Notes: a model not told the origin generated them from the letters alone. A DNA stretch of 64,000 nucleotides from an uncultured Muribaculaceae bacterium (GCA_910586895.1 CAJUIW010000001.1:248001-312000), one strand, 5' to 3'; positions 34,809-44,587 are shown, numbered from the stretch's first letter. Numbers and translations are program-made.

Positions 34809-37217
34809 ATGAGATTAGACGAGCTACAGACCGGACAGGAAGCCATGATAGTAAAAATTCTGGGGCATGGTGCCTTCAGAAAACGCCTTATTGAAATGGG
34901 ATTTATCAACGGACATGAAGTCAAGGTGCTTCTTCATGCCCCGTTGCGCGATCCTATAAAATACAGCATCATGGGCTATGAAGTTTCACTCCGCCGGGCT
35001 GAGGCACATCTGGTTGAGGTGCTCCCGATTGAGGACACGCATACTGTTGCCGAAAACACAATACCCGATGAAAACTCATCAGCGAAGTCATGCACATCGG
35101 AAGAATTCAGCAAGCAGAGATGCACTATAAATGTAGCTCTTGTAGGAAACCCAAACTGCGGAAAGACATCGCTGTTCAATATAGCCTCAGGCGCACGCGA
35201 GCATGTAGGGAACTATAGCGGTGTGACTGTCGATGCAAAAAAGGGCTCGTTCAAATACCGCGGATACACATTCAACATCGTTGACCTTCCGGGCACATAT
35301 TCTCTCGCAAGCTACTCGCCTGAAGAATTATACGTCCGCCGGTTTCTGAAAGCGGAAACTCCTGACGTCATAATCAATGTAGTAGTAGCCTCAAATCTTG
35401 AACGAAATCTATATCTCACCACTGAGCTGATCGATATGGACCGCTCCATGGTGATAGCTCTCAACATGTATGACGAGCTTGAGAATGCAGGCGACAAGCT
35501 TGACTACAAGCTGCTCGGTGAGATGATAGGCGTACCGGTTGTCCCTACAGTTTCACGCTCAGGCAAAGGTATCAATCAGCTGTTTGACACCGTAATATCT
35601 GTATTTGAGGGACATGATGAGGCGGTACGCCATATCCACGTACCGCTTGGCGATGATCTTGAATCAGCTGTAACCGTCCTCAAAGATGAGATAAAAAAGG
35701 ATGGATATATCGGCCGGCACTTCTCGCCGCGTTATCTTGCGATAAAACTATTTGAGCACGACAAGGAGACGGAGGAGATTATTGCTGCAAGCCCGGATGC
35801 CAAGAAGATACTTGACGAGCGCGACAAACTTTCCGAAAAGGTAGAGCGACTAACGCACGACGACATTACATCCGTGATTGCAGAGAAAAAGTACGGGTTC
35901 ATATCCGGCGCCCTTACCGAAACGCTTGTAAAAGGTAGCAAGGATATCGCGCAGACCACACATGTCGTTGACGCGCTTGTCACCAACAAGCTATTCGGAT
36001 TCCCGCTATTCCTTGCCATAATGTTCTTCATATTCTGGGCCACATTTGAAATAGGCTCCTACCCCATGGACTGGATTGAGACCGGAGTAGGATGGCTGAG
36101 CCGGTTTGTACAGGGCGCACTCCCCGACGGACCTTTGAAGGATCTGATTGCCGATGGCATAATCGGTGGTGTAGGCGGCGTGATAGTTTTCCTGCCCAAT
36201 ATCCTGATACTGTACTTCTGCATATCATTTATGGAGGATTCCGGCTATATGGCCCGAGCCGCATTCATTATGGACAAGCTGATGCACCGGATTGGGCTTC
36301 ACGGCAAGTCATTCATACCGCTCATCATGGGATTCGGCTGCAATGTGCCTGCCATCATGTCAAGCCGTAGCATTGAGAGCCGCAGTAGCCGCATAATCAC
36401 AATTCTTATCAACCCGTTCATGTCATGTTCGGCGCGTCTGCCTATATATGTGCTGTTAGTCGGCACGTTCTTCAGCAGCCATGCCTCTATTGTTTTCATG
36501 GGACTTTATCTGTTGGGAATTCTTGTGGCCATGGGTACAGCACGAATGCTCCGCCGGTTCTACTTCAAGGAGGATGAGACTCCGTTTGTCATGGAACTCC
36601 CCCCCTACCGTATCCCTACCTTCAAAAGCCTCCTGCGCCACATGTGGGGCAAAGGAGAGCAGTATCTGAAGAAAATGGGCGGTGTAATCCTCGTTGCCTC
36701 TATCATTGTATGGGCGCTCAACTACTTCCCCATACATGACGAACCTACATCAGCTCCAACATCCGATATTGAAATAGCGGCAACCGGCGATGACTCAGCC
36801 ATCGACCCGGATTCTGACTCGTATCTTGAGATGGCCGGTAAATTAGTGAACCCGGTAATGGAACCGCTCGGTTTCCATTGGCGTGGCACCGTAGCCGCAC
36901 TCGCCGGAGTACCTGCAAAAGAGATTGTGGTTTCCACCCTCGGCGTGCTTTACACCGGCGATGAAGAGATTGACGACACGACACTCGGCACACGCATCAC
37001 CACTCCGAATCCCAAGACAGGACAACCCGACTTCACTGCGGCCTCAGCACTCGCATTCATGGTATTCATACTATTGTATTGTCCATGCATGGCCACCGTG
37101 ACAGCCATTGTCAAGGAAACAGGCAGTTGGAAATATGGGGCGTTCTCTGTGATATACAACACCGCGGTAGCATGGCTGCTCGGTGCTGCGGTTTACCGGT
37201 TGGCGCTGTTATTCTAA
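34809..37217 (+). CDS. feoB: FeoA-FeoB fusion, ferrous iron transporter
   Basis: 802 residues from the ATG at 34809 (the frame extends upstream to a TTG at 34761 without support). Residues 1-75 are a FeoA domain (MRLDELQTGQEAMIVKILGH). The FeoB G domain follows with G1 GNPNCGKTSLFN and G3 VDLPGTYSL. The C-terminal half has about eight or more membrane segments, including the gate motif FIPLIMGFGCNVPAIMSSRS, and imports Fe(II) across the inner membrane. FeoA-FeoB fusion is usual in Bacteroidota. Its 3' end overlaps convergent mutS2 by 9 bases. Confidence 0.95.
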   Translation: MRLDELQTGQEAMIVKILGHGAFRKRLIEMGFINGHEVKVLLHAPLRDPIKYSIMGYEVSLRRAEAHLVEVLPIEDTHTVAENTIPDENSSAKSCTSEEFSKQRCTINVALVGNPNCGKTSLFNIASGAREHVGNYSGVTVDAKKGSFKYRGYTFNIVDLPGTYSLASYSPEELYVRRFLKAETPDVIINVVVASNLERNLYLTTELIDMDRSMVIALNMYDELENAGDKLDYKLLGEMIGVPVVPTVSRSGKGINQLFDTVISVFEGHDEAVRHIHVPLGDDLESAVTVLKDEIKKDGYIGRHFSPRYLAIKLFEHDKETEEIIAASPDAKKILDERDKLSEKVERLTHDDITSVIAEKKYGFISGALTETLVKGSKDIAQTTHVVDALVTNKLFGFPLFLAIMFFIFWATFEIGSYPMDWIETGVGWLSRFVQGALPDGPLKDLIADGIIGGVGGVIVFLPNILILYFCISFMEDSGYMARAAFIMDKLMHRIGLHGKSFIPLIMGFGCNVPAIMSSRSIESRSSRIITILINPFMSCSARLPIYVLLVGTFFSSHASIVFMGLYLLGILVAMGTARMLRRFYFKEDETPFVMELPPYRIPTFKSLLRHMWGKGEQYLKKMGGVILVASIIVWALNYFPIHDEPTSAPTSDIEIAATGDDSAIDPDSDSYLEMAGKLVNPVMEPLGFHWRGTVAALAGVPAKEIVVSTLGVLYTGDEEIDDTTLGTRITTPNPKTGQPDFTAASALAFMVFILLYCPCMATVTAIVKETGSWKYGAFSVIYNTAVAWLLGAAVYRLALLF

Positions 37218-39668
37218 TTCCACGACCGTTATACCGGCTCCGCCAAACTGTACATGCTCGTCACGATATGACTGCACACCCGGAACCGAATCAAGGTAAT
37301 TGCGTATATACTGCCGCAATGCTCCGGTTCCGGTACCATGCAGTATGCGCACCCTTCCGGCATTGAACTGTATGGCATCGTCGATAAAATATGTCACGGC
37401 TTGCACAGCCTCATCCACGCGCATACCGCGCACATCAATCTCCCGCTTGAATCCAAGCTGACGCGTACGCGCGGCATCGGTTGTTGATGCGCTTATGAAT
37501 GTAGCCCCCTTCACCGCGGTAGGAATTTTAGCCATAGTGTGTTTAAGGCGGTCAAGTTTAACCGTTGTTTTTATCATTCCGAACACTACAACAGCCTTGT
37601 TTCCCTGAATCTCCTCAACACGTCCGGGTGAGCCTTCGCCATCAAGTTTCACGACATCGCCTACTGCTATAGGACGCAGAGCCTCCTGCTGAATCGCGTC
37701 ATTGCACAGCCCTTTCTTCTTCTTTTTCGGAGCCTTATCAAGCAGCTTGTTCGACCCTGGACGCAGCTCCGCCATGGCCTGACGCTCCTGTTCAAGCTTC
37801 TTTCGTGCCTCAAGGGTACGCGCCTTATCGGCCTGGGAACTGCGTATTTCCTGAATGGTACGTTCAATAGCCGCATTTGACCCTTCAAGAATACGCCGGG
37901 CCTCACTCTTAGCCTCCTCGATGATTTCACGCCTGCGCTCGCGTAGCATTTCGGCATCATTCTCGTATCGGGCCAAGCTTTCCTCCACTTTTTTCTCCTT
38001 CTGCCTGATGGAAGCCCTCTTGTTTTCCCAATACCGGCGGTCGCGCGCTATATCAAGCAGATATTTGTCCATATTGACATAGTCGCTGCCCACTATCGCC
38101 TCGGCATCAGATATAATTTCGGCCGGCAGGCCTGTCTTACGCGCAATCTCGATAGCAAATGAGCTGCCCGGATTGCCTATCGACAGTTTGAACAGAGGCT
38201 GCATAAGATGTCGGTCATACAGCATGGAGCCGTTGACAAGTCCCTCGGTTTCCTCCGCATAATGCTTGAGATTCTGATAATGTGTTGTTATCACTCCCCA
38301 CATCTCCCGGCTGTTTATCTGCTTCAATATTGCCTGAGCAAGCGCACCGCCAATCTGAGGCTCGGTTCCTGATCCGAATTCGTCAATAAGAACCAGACTT
38401 CGCGCACCGCCACGCTGTAGCAACAGCTTCATATTTTTAAGGTGTGAGCTGTAAGTGCTGAGGTCATCCTCAAGCGATTGGTCGTCACCTATATCGATGA
38501 ATATATCCTCAAAGATACCGAAATGCGAATTTTCATAAGCCGGAGGAAGCATGCCGCACTGGGTCATATATTGGACTATACCTACAGTCTTAAGGCATAC
38601 CGATTTACCGCCGGCATTAGGGCCGGAGATAACCAGCAGTCGCTCACGTCCGCTTAGCGTTATATCCAGCGGCACAACCTTTTTGCCTTGCCGCTCAAGT
38701 GAGAATAGCAGACCGGGGTGACAGGCATGATACCATTCCAGCTCCACATTGCGGCTCAGGTGTGGCATTGTTGCTCCACACATGTCGGCATACAGGGCCT
38801 TGGCATGGATAAAATCAATCTCCGCCAACACTTCAGCGCTCATAAGCATATCGTCGGCATGCGGCCGCAGTTCTGCCGCAACGCCGGTAAGTATACGGGT
38901 TATCTCACGGCGCTCGGCCATCTGCATTTCCCGTATACGGTTGTTGATCTCCACTACTTCAGCCGGCTCAATAAACACCGTTTTTCCTGACGCTGATTCA
39001 TCATGCACAATACCGTTTATGCGGCGTTTATACATCGGAGCTACCGGAATGACCATTCGTCCATCACGCATTGCCGGCGAAGCATCAGCATCAAGCATCC
39101 CCTCCTGCATGGCCCGGGCCATAACCCTGCGCATAGCCGAGCTGGCCGCTCCCGCCATAGAGTTGAGCTGACGGCGTATATCCGAAAGTTCAGCCGAAGC
39201 ATTATCCTTCACATTTCCGAAACGGTCAATCACAGCATCTATTGTCGCCACACTTTGAGGAAAAGTGAACAGTCCGGCCGCGATATTGGCAAGTTCAGGC
39301 GTAGCAGTCACGGCATCATCCGCACCCGGGCGACGACGATCAAAAAACTGGCTGAGCTCTGTCATCAGAGCAAGACTGCGGCGCACTATCAGCAGCTCAG
39401 CCGCCGGAAGAAATGTCCCCGGCACCTTAAGCGTACGTATCTGCGCACGGAAATCGCCGATGTCACCCAACGGTAACTTATCGTCACCACGATTAATGCC
39501 CAGCATCTCATGTGTGGCGGTAAGCGCCCGGCTGACCTCATCAAAATCCGGCATGAAATGCATATCGTCAACCAGCTCACGCGCCCCTGCGGTCAGACAT
39601 TGCTGCCGAAGCTCCTCGCGCACAGCTGTAAAGCCCACTTTATGTTCGAATGAATCAGGATAAATCAT
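37209..39668 (-). CDS. mutS2: MutS2 family ATPase/endonuclease
   Basis: 819 residues from the ATG at 39668 (MIYPDSFEHKVGF); an in-frame extension to 39728 has no support. Walker A SGPNAGGKSVCLKTVG, Walker B LVLIDEFGSGTEP, a coiled coil (about 515-630) and a C-terminal Smr domain (EIDVRGMRVDEAVQ, RILHGTGTGALR). MutS2 acts against homologous recombination or on collided ribosomes, depending on the species. TATCTTTG (39673-39680, minus strand) ends 4 bases before the ATG, which suggests a leaderless transcript. Convergent overlap of 9 bases with feoB. Confidence 0.94.
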   Translation of the reverse strand: MIYPDSFEHKVGFTAVREELRQQCLTAGARELVDDMHFMPDFDEVSRALTATHEMLGINRGDDKLPLGDIGDFRAQIRTLKVPGTFLPAAELLIVRRSLALMTELSQFFDRRRPGADDAVTATPELANIAAGLFTFPQSVATIDAVIDRFGNVKDNASAELSDIRRQLNSMAGAASSAMRRVMARAMQEGMLDADASPAMRDGRMVIPVAPMYKRRINGIVHDESASGKTVFIEPAEVVEINNRIREMQMAERREITRILTGVAAELRPHADDMLMSAEVLAEIDFIHAKALYADMCGATMPHLSRNVELEWYHACHPGLLFSLERQGKKVVPLDITLSGRERLLVISGPNAGGKSVCLKTVGIVQYMTQCGMLPPAYENSHFGIFEDIFIDIGDDQSLEDDLSTYSSHLKNMKLLLQRGGARSLVLIDEFGSGTEPQIGGALAQAILKQINSREMWGVITTHYQNLKHYAEETEGLVNGSMLYDRHLMQPLFKLSIGNPGSSFAIEIARKTGLPAEIISDAEAIVGSDYVNMDKYLLDIARDRRYWENKRASIRQKEKKVEESLARYENDAEMLRERRREIIEEAKSEARRILEGSNAAIERTIQEIRSSQADKARTLEARKKLEQERQAMAELRPGSNKLLDKAPKKKKKGLCNDAIQQEALRPIAVGDVVKLDGEGSPGRVEEIQGNKAVVVFGMIKTTVKLDRLKHTMAKIPTAVKGATFISASTTDAARTRQLGFKREIDVRGMRVDEAVQAVTYFIDDAIQFNAGRVRILHGTGTGALRQYIRNYLDSVPGVQSYRDEHVQFGGAGITVVELE

Positions 39669-39672
39669 AATG

Positions 39673-39680
39673 CAAAGATA
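39673..39680 (-). promoter_or_regulatory. -7 element abutting the mutS2 start codon
   Basis: TATCTTTG on the minus strand, exact consensus, 4 bases from the ATG at 39668. A palindrome TTCCAA-TAT-TTGGAA (39694-39708) lies just upstream, between mutS2 and the divergent DUF308 gene, and could be an operator. Confidence 0.55.
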
Positions 39681-39771
39681 CAAAAAAAGATGCTTCCAAT
39701 ATTTGGAAACATTTTTCACACACCACATGTTATATGATAAAACAAATATTCAACTATTAAAACTTCTTATT

Positions 39772-40326
39772 ATGAAAACTCGTAATCTAAACTTCTGGGG
39801 TAAATCCAAATATTGGTGGATTATTCTCACTGTTGGTATCCTGATGGTTCTCAGTGGATTTGCCTATTGGTTCTGGCCGGTTGCCGGATATGCGGTGGCC
39901 TCACAGATTTTCGGATGGATGCTTGTGCTTGCAGGCATCGTACAGCTTTGTGTAGCTGCCGGACCGGATCACGCCCGTGGATGGGGATGGTGGATAGCCG
40001 GAGGCGTGATTGACATGTTCATCGGCTTCATGCTTGTGCGCAGCGTAATTCTTTCGGAAGCCGTATTCCCCTACTTCATCGCTATAATATTCCTGTATTG
40101 GGGCATTTCAGCGATCATCTCTTCAGTGTGTCAGCGTCAGCGCCGCTACTGGTGGCTATATCTGATCAATGGTATACTGCTTATGGTGATAGGTTTCTTC
40201 TTTGTTGAAGCCGGATGGTATCAGGACATGCTTATGACAAGCTTCCTCACCTCACTGGCATTTATCTACTGGGGATTCACTATCTCAATGCTCAGCTACG
40301 ACATGCGTCCTACAATCGATGAATAA
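39772..40326 (+). CDS. DUF308/HdeD-like membrane protein
   Basis: 184 residues from the ATG at 39772 (MKTRNLNFWGKSKYWW); the frame upstream to 39670 overlaps the mutS2 promoter. Six hydrophobic segments in three similar pairs, rich in Trp and Gly, with the internal repeat pattern of the HdeD/DUF308 family (WGWWIAGGVIDMFIGFMLV, YWWLYLINGILLMVIGFFFV). HdeD is tied to acid resistance in E. coli; here the role is unknown. Followed by a clear terminator. Confidence 0.82.
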   Translation: MKTRNLNFWGKSKYWWIILTVGILMVLSGFAYWFWPVAGYAVASQIFGWMLVLAGIVQLCVAAGPDHARGWGWWIAGGVIDMFIGFMLVRSVILSEAVFPYFIAIIFLYWGISAIISSVCQRQRRYWWLYLINGILLMVIGFFFVEAGWYQDMLMTSFLTSLAFIYWGFTISMLSYDMRPTIDE

Positions 40327-40349
40327 CGCATCTCACATATATTAAGCGT

Positions 40350-40382
40350 CTTGCCTGCGGGTCCACAAACCACGCAGGCAAG
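40350..40382 (+). terminator. Terminator of the DUF308 gene
   Basis: CTTGCCTGCG (40350-40359) and CGCAGGCAAG (40373-40382) are perfect complements, with GGT/ACC able to extend inward. The downstream tail CCTTATATTTG is moderately T-rich. Confidence 0.75.
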
Positions 40383-40444
40383 CCTTATATTTGTTAAAAA
40401 CGTTAATTATTCATATATCAGGCCACAATTATCCTCTTAATGAC

Positions 40445-40452
40445 TATTTTTG
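40445..40452 (+). promoter_or_regulatory. -7 element upstream of the Trp/Gly-rich gene
   Basis: TATTTTTG, exact -7 consensus, 94 bases before the ATG at 40546. No TTTG at the right distance upstream. If used, it gives a leader of about 85 bases. Confidence 0.4.
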
Positions 40453-40545
40453 TGTAATCATGCCTTAATAGAATTAAACCGGCGCCTAATAATCCGGTCT
40501 AAAGAGCATAACTAACTGTAAAAACTAAAATAATATTAATAGGAT

Positions 40546-41550
40546 ATGAACACAAAAATCACAGCACTCTTTCTCTCAATGCTAATGGGTGGCGTGTCCT
40601 TAGCATCAGCCCAGAGCTATGACGACGATGACATCTACTTCAACCCGTCAAAAGCCAAGGCTCCTGTCAAAGAGAAAAAGGTCACTCCGGCAAAGACAAA
40701 TGGAGTGATTCTATATCCGGCAACTGACTATCCGGCTGCCGATTCATATACCGTGCCTGAGTATTCGTCACGTTCTGTCGATGAGTACAATCGTCGTGGT
40801 ATATTTGCCGATGACAAGCCTGCGGCATCTGATTCTATTTCAGCCGATGCGTTTGCCAACACCCGCAAGATCGAGCGCTTCTACAATCCTGAGATCGTAA
40901 AAGGTACGCAGGATGAGGAACTCGCACAGTATTATTATGCCGAACCCGCCAACATCAACATCATAATAAACACTCCCGACTACTGGGGCTATCCTTATTA
41001 TGGCCGGGCCTGGGCTTGGGGCAACCCCTGGTATTGGGGTGGCTGGGGTCCGTCATGGGCCTGGAGTCCCGCTTGGTCATGGGGTTGGGGACCGTCGTGG
41101 TCCTGGACATGGGGTCCTTCATGGGGCTGGGGTCCATCCTGGGGATGGGGACCCGGCTGGGGCTGGGGCGCTTCATGGGGCCCGGCCTGGGGTTGGACCG
41201 CACCTTCCCGTCGTCCGGGAGCCGTTGGCAATATACGTCCTGCATACGCAGGCCGTCCGGGCAACGCTGCCGGCTACCGTCCGGGCAGAGGCTCAGGCAC
41301 AATCAATAACAGCGGCTACCGCCCCGGCAGAGGAAATGTACGTGGTACTATAAACAATAATAGCGACTACAACAACAGATACAAGCCCACTTCACGTCCC
41401 GGCAACAGCAACCAGAACAACAACGGTTATCGTCCGGGCAACACCCGCGGCTCGTCATGGGGTACCGGCACTTCGGGTGGCGGTGGCATGCGCGGCGGAT
41501 TTGGCGGCGGTGGCTCACGTGGCGGCGGTGGAGGACGCGGTCGTCATTAA
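40546..41550 (+). CDS. Secreted Trp/Gly-repeat protein with Gly/Arg tail
   Basis: 334 residues. Signal peptide MNTKITALFLSMLMGGVSLA, cut after SAQ. Residues 24-140 are acidic then mixed (DDDDIYFNPSKAK). Residues about 145-220 are a low-complexity run of WG, GPSWGWG and SW units holding about 23 Trp in 73 residues. The last third is rich in PGR, NNN and Gly/Arg (GGGSRGGGGGRGRH). No catalytic motif. It precedes the outer-membrane barrel gene by 36 bases and is probably cotranscribed. Possibly an adhesive or self-associating surface protein (inference). Confidence 0.8.
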   Translation: MNTKITALFLSMLMGGVSLASAQSYDDDDIYFNPSKAKAPVKEKKVTPAKTNGVILYPATDYPAADSYTVPEYSSRSVDEYNRRGIFADDKPAASDSISADAFANTRKIERFYNPEIVKGTQDEELAQYYYAEPANINIIINTPDYWGYPYYGRAWAWGNPWYWGGWGPSWAWSPAWSWGWGPSWSWTWGPSWGWGPSWGWGPGWGWGASWGPAWGWTAPSRRPGAVGNIRPAYAGRPGNAAGYRPGRGSGTINNSGYRPGRGNVRGTINNNSDYNNRYKPTSRPGNSNQNNNGYRPGNTRGSSWGTGTSGGGGMRGGFGGGGSRGGGGGRGRH

Positions 41551-41586
41551 ACACTCTCTTAATTATTCATTCAAACAGATTCTTTT

Positions 41587-43248
41587 ATGAAAAAGAGAAT
41601 TATCACAGCAGCAGCCTGCGCCATACCTATGGCATTGATGGCTCAGACAGCTCTTGATCTATATCAGATGTCAGCTTATGACCTCCGTGGAACAGCGCGT
41701 TTCATGTCAATGGGCGGAGCCTTCGGAGCCTTAGGTGGTGATCTTTCCACACTCAACCAGAATCCCGGCGGTATAGGTGTTTACCGCAAAAGCGAGGTGG
41801 GTGTAACTCTGGACATTGACATGCAGAGTGCAAAATCCACAACCCTAAGCGGAATGGAAAGCATCAACCAGACTAAAGTGGCTTGCAACAACTTCGGATA
41901 CATAGGCTCCATATATACCGGTAGTGAGACGATGCCATTCTTCCAATGGGGAGCATCATACAACCGCGCCGCGTCATTCAACCGCCGCTATAAAGGCACG
42001 TTCGGTTCAATGAACGGTTCATTGTCCAACTATATAGCCGGATATACTACCGATGAAAATTGGCCCTCCTCCACATTGGTAGGCTCTGATAACAACTATT
42101 TTGCCTACAACGCCCCCTGGATGAGCATACTCGGCTACAACTCTTTTATAATCAACCCCGTAGGCAACGGCTCTAACTACAACGGCTTATGGCGTGAGAC
42201 AGGCGACATCACCGGTCCGGCATCGACAGGCGTAAGCACGTTTGACGTAGAGGAACGGGGCTATATTGACGAGTATGAGATAAACTTCGGCGGCAATATC
42301 CGCGACGTAGTGTACTGGGGTATCGGATTCGGCATAACCGATATCGATTACACCCAGAGTACATATTATACTGAAGATATTGAGAATGCACGCATTCCTC
42401 AGCAGCGCCCGGCCACCCCGGATGATCCCGAGGGCGATATAGTTGACGGACAGGTTGTTGACGGCACCACCACCGGCAACGGTGGCTTCGGGCTTGCCAA
42501 TGCAAAGCATATATCAGGTTCTGGCTACAACTTCAAGGCCGGTATCATAGTCCGTCCTATCAACGAGCTACGTCTTGGATTTGCGGTGCATACTCCCACA
42601 TATTATAACCTGACTCAGACAGCCCTGGCCGATATCGATTACGGATATGGCTATACAAGCGGACCTGCCAAGCCCGACTATACCGGCACACCGGAGGATT
42701 ATGTACAGTGGAAATACCGGACCCCGTGGCGTATGATTGTCAGCGCTGCCGGAGTTATCGGTTCACGTGCCATAGTCAGTGTTGACTATGAATACCGCCC
42801 TTATCAGACAATGTCGGCAAAATCTGACGGAGGATATGAGTATTCCGACATTCAGACTGATGTCAAGAGCTACTACAAGGCATCGAACATTCTACGTATC
42901 GGTGCGGAATATCGCCTGAATTCACATCTCAGCGTACGTGCCGGATATGCCTACGAGTCAACTCCCACAAAGACAGAGTTTCAGGAGAGCAAGATTCCCG
43001 TCTACACCTCCAATCCCGATGATTCAGGTACAAACCCGTCATATTCAGTTGACAAGAGCTCACAGTACATAACATGTGGCCTCGGCTACCGCTATAAGAA
43101 CTTCTATGCTGATGCAGCTTACGTGCATAAGCATCGCGAAAGCACATTCCACCCCTACACTGCCAACTCATATACAAGCACTCCTTACAGTGCCACTATC
43201 GCACAGAATTCAAACAATATAGTTCTGAGTGTAGGATTGAAATTCTAA
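41587..43248 (+). CDS. OMPP1/FadL/TodX-like outer-membrane barrel protein
   Basis: 553 residues. Signal peptide ends MALMAQ. The N-terminus has RFMSMGGAFGALGGDLSTLN then QNPGGIGVYRKSEVG, the plug-like NPA/NPG region of FadL-type transporters. The rest alternates as beta strands with aromatic girdles and ends NIVLSVGLKF with a terminal Phe. FadL-family proteins carry hydrophobic compounds; annotation in Bacteroidales as hemin receptor is common but unproven. Cotranscribed with the Trp/Gly-repeat protein. Confidence 0.82.
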   Translation: MKKRIITAAACAIPMALMAQTALDLYQMSAYDLRGTARFMSMGGAFGALGGDLSTLNQNPGGIGVYRKSEVGVTLDIDMQSAKSTTLSGMESINQTKVACNNFGYIGSIYTGSETMPFFQWGASYNRAASFNRRYKGTFGSMNGSLSNYIAGYTTDENWPSSTLVGSDNNYFAYNAPWMSILGYNSFIINPVGNGSNYNGLWRETGDITGPASTGVSTFDVEERGYIDEYEINFGGNIRDVVYWGIGFGITDIDYTQSTYYTEDIENARIPQQRPATPDDPEGDIVDGQVVDGTTTGNGGFGLANAKHISGSGYNFKAGIIVRPINELRLGFAVHTPTYYNLTQTALADIDYGYGYTSGPAKPDYTGTPEDYVQWKYRTPWRMIVSAAGVIGSRAIVSVDYEYRPYQTMSAKSDGGYEYSDIQTDVKSYYKASNILRIGAEYRLNSHLSVRAGYAYESTPTKTEFQESKIPVYTSNPDDSGTNPSYSVDKSSQYITCGLGYRYKNFYADAAYVHKHRESTFHPYTANSYTSTPYSATIAQNSNNIVLSVGLKF

Positions 43249-43271
43249 GAATAAATCTGACATTAATATCC

Positions 43272-43309
43272 AGTCCGCGGTTGAGCATAAAATCATCCGC
43301 GGACTTTTG
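43272..43309 (+). terminator. Terminator after the OMPP1-like gene
   Basis: AGTCCGCGG (43272-43280) and CCGCGGACT (43297-43305) are perfect complements, followed by TTTTGATTT. Confidence 0.75.
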
Positions 43310-43341
43310 ATTTATCGTATGATTTCATAAAAAGATTTTCT

Positions 43342-43349
43342 TATCTTTG
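43342..43349 (+). promoter_or_regulatory. -7 element of the aminotransferase gene
   Basis: TATCTTTG, exact -7 consensus; -33 region poor. Leader about 26 bases to the ATG at 43382. Confidence 0.5.
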
Positions 43350-43381
43350 TGAGATAAAAACACCTCTTTTTATATAAGACA

Positions 43382-44587
43382 ATGCCAAGTATATCCCATC
43401 GCGGCGAGATAATGCCCGCTTCACCTATACGAAAACTTGTCCCGCTGGCCAATGAAGCCACAGCCCGCGGAGTACATGTGTACCGCCTCAACATCGGCCA
43501 GCCTGACCTTCCCACACCCAAGGAGGGCCTTGACGCCCTGAAGAAAATTGACCGTCAGACGCTGGAATACAGCCCCTCGGAAGGATTGTACAGCCTGCGC
43601 AAACGTCTTGAGAACTACTATCACAGATTCCATATCAACGTTGATGTTGACGATATCATAGTCACTACCGGTGGTTCGGAAGCTGTTCTTTTCGCATTCA
43701 TGGCCACGCTGGATCCGGGAGATGAAATAATAGTCCCCGAACCTGCTTATGCCAACTACATGGCATTCGCGATCTCAGCCGGGGCTAAAATCATAACCGT
43801 ACCGTCAAGTATCGACGAAGGGTTCGCACTCCCTCCGGTTGAGAAATTCGAGGAACTTATCACACCCCGTACCAAAGGGATTCTGATCTGCAATCCGAAC
43901 AACCCGACAGGATATCTCTACACACAGAAGGAGATGAACCAGATACGTGATCTGGTCAAGAAGTACGATCTGTTCCTGTTTTCCGATGAAGTTTACCGCG
44001 AATACTGCTATACCGGTGCTCCGTATATCTCCGCATTCCATCTTGAAGGTATTGAGGAGCAGGTAGTGCTTATCGACTCTGTGTCAAAGCGTTACAGCGA
44101 ATGCGGTATCAGAATCGGCGCCATCATCACCAAGCATAAGGAGCTTAAGAAGAACGTGATGAAGTTCTGTCAGGCCCGCTTAAGCCCGCCATTATTAGGT
44201 CAGATTGTTGCGGAGGCCTCTATCGATGCCACTCCGGAATATATGCTTATGACCTACAATGAATACGTGGAGCGCCGTAAATTCCTGATTGACGGTATCA
44301 ATAAGATTCCGGGGTGCTACTCCCCCATACCCATGGGCGCATTCTATACCGTAGTAAGCCTTCCGGTAGATGACGCTGATAAGTTCTGCGAATGGTGCCT
44401 GAAAGAATTTTCGTATGAAGGGGCTACAATATTCATGGCTCCTGCATCAGGATTCTACACAACACCGGGAATGGGTAAAAACGAAGTCCGCATGGCATAT
44501 ATTCTTAAAAAAGAAGATCTTGCCAAAGCACTGAAAGTGCTTGCGGAAGCCCTTAAAGCATATCCGGGTCGAACAATAAAAGACTGA
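43382..44587 (+). CDS. PLP-dependent aminotransferase, class I/II (aspartate aminotransferase-like)
   Basis: 401 residues. PLP lysine Lys236 in LIDSVSKRYSECGIRIG; the Asp/Tyr of the cofactor site in LFLFSDEVYREYCY; the substrate carboxylate Arg near the C-terminus in EVRMAYIL. NPNNPTGYLYT is a class I hallmark. Likely transfers amino groups between aspartate or another amino acid and 2-oxoglutarate; the exact substrate is uncertain. The next gene begins 5 bases after the stop. Confidence 0.88.
   Translation: MPSISHRGEIMPASPIRKLVPLANEATARGVHVYRLNIGQPDLPTPKEGLDALKKIDRQTLEYSPSEGLYSLRKRLENYYHRFHINVDVDDIIVTTGGSEAVLFAFMATLDPGDEIIVPEPAYANYMAFAISAGAKIITVPSSIDEGFALPPVEKFEELITPRTKGILICNPNNPTGYLYTQKEMNQIRDLVKKYDLFLFSDEVYREYCYTGAPYISAFHLEGIEEQVVLIDSVSKRYSECGIRIGAIITKHKELKKNVMKFCQARLSPPLLGQIVAEASIDATPEYMLMTYNEYVERRKFLIDGINKIPGCYSPIPMGAFYTVVSLPVDDADKFCEWCLKEFSYEGATIFMAPASGFYTTPGMGKNEVRMAYILKKEDLAKALKVLAEALKAYPGRTIKD

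Noticed and set aside
40961..41353. Several long ORFs in other frames across the Trp/Gly block
   Set aside because: They arise from the GC-rich repetitive codons of the real gene; only the frame at 40546 has a signal peptide and normal ends.
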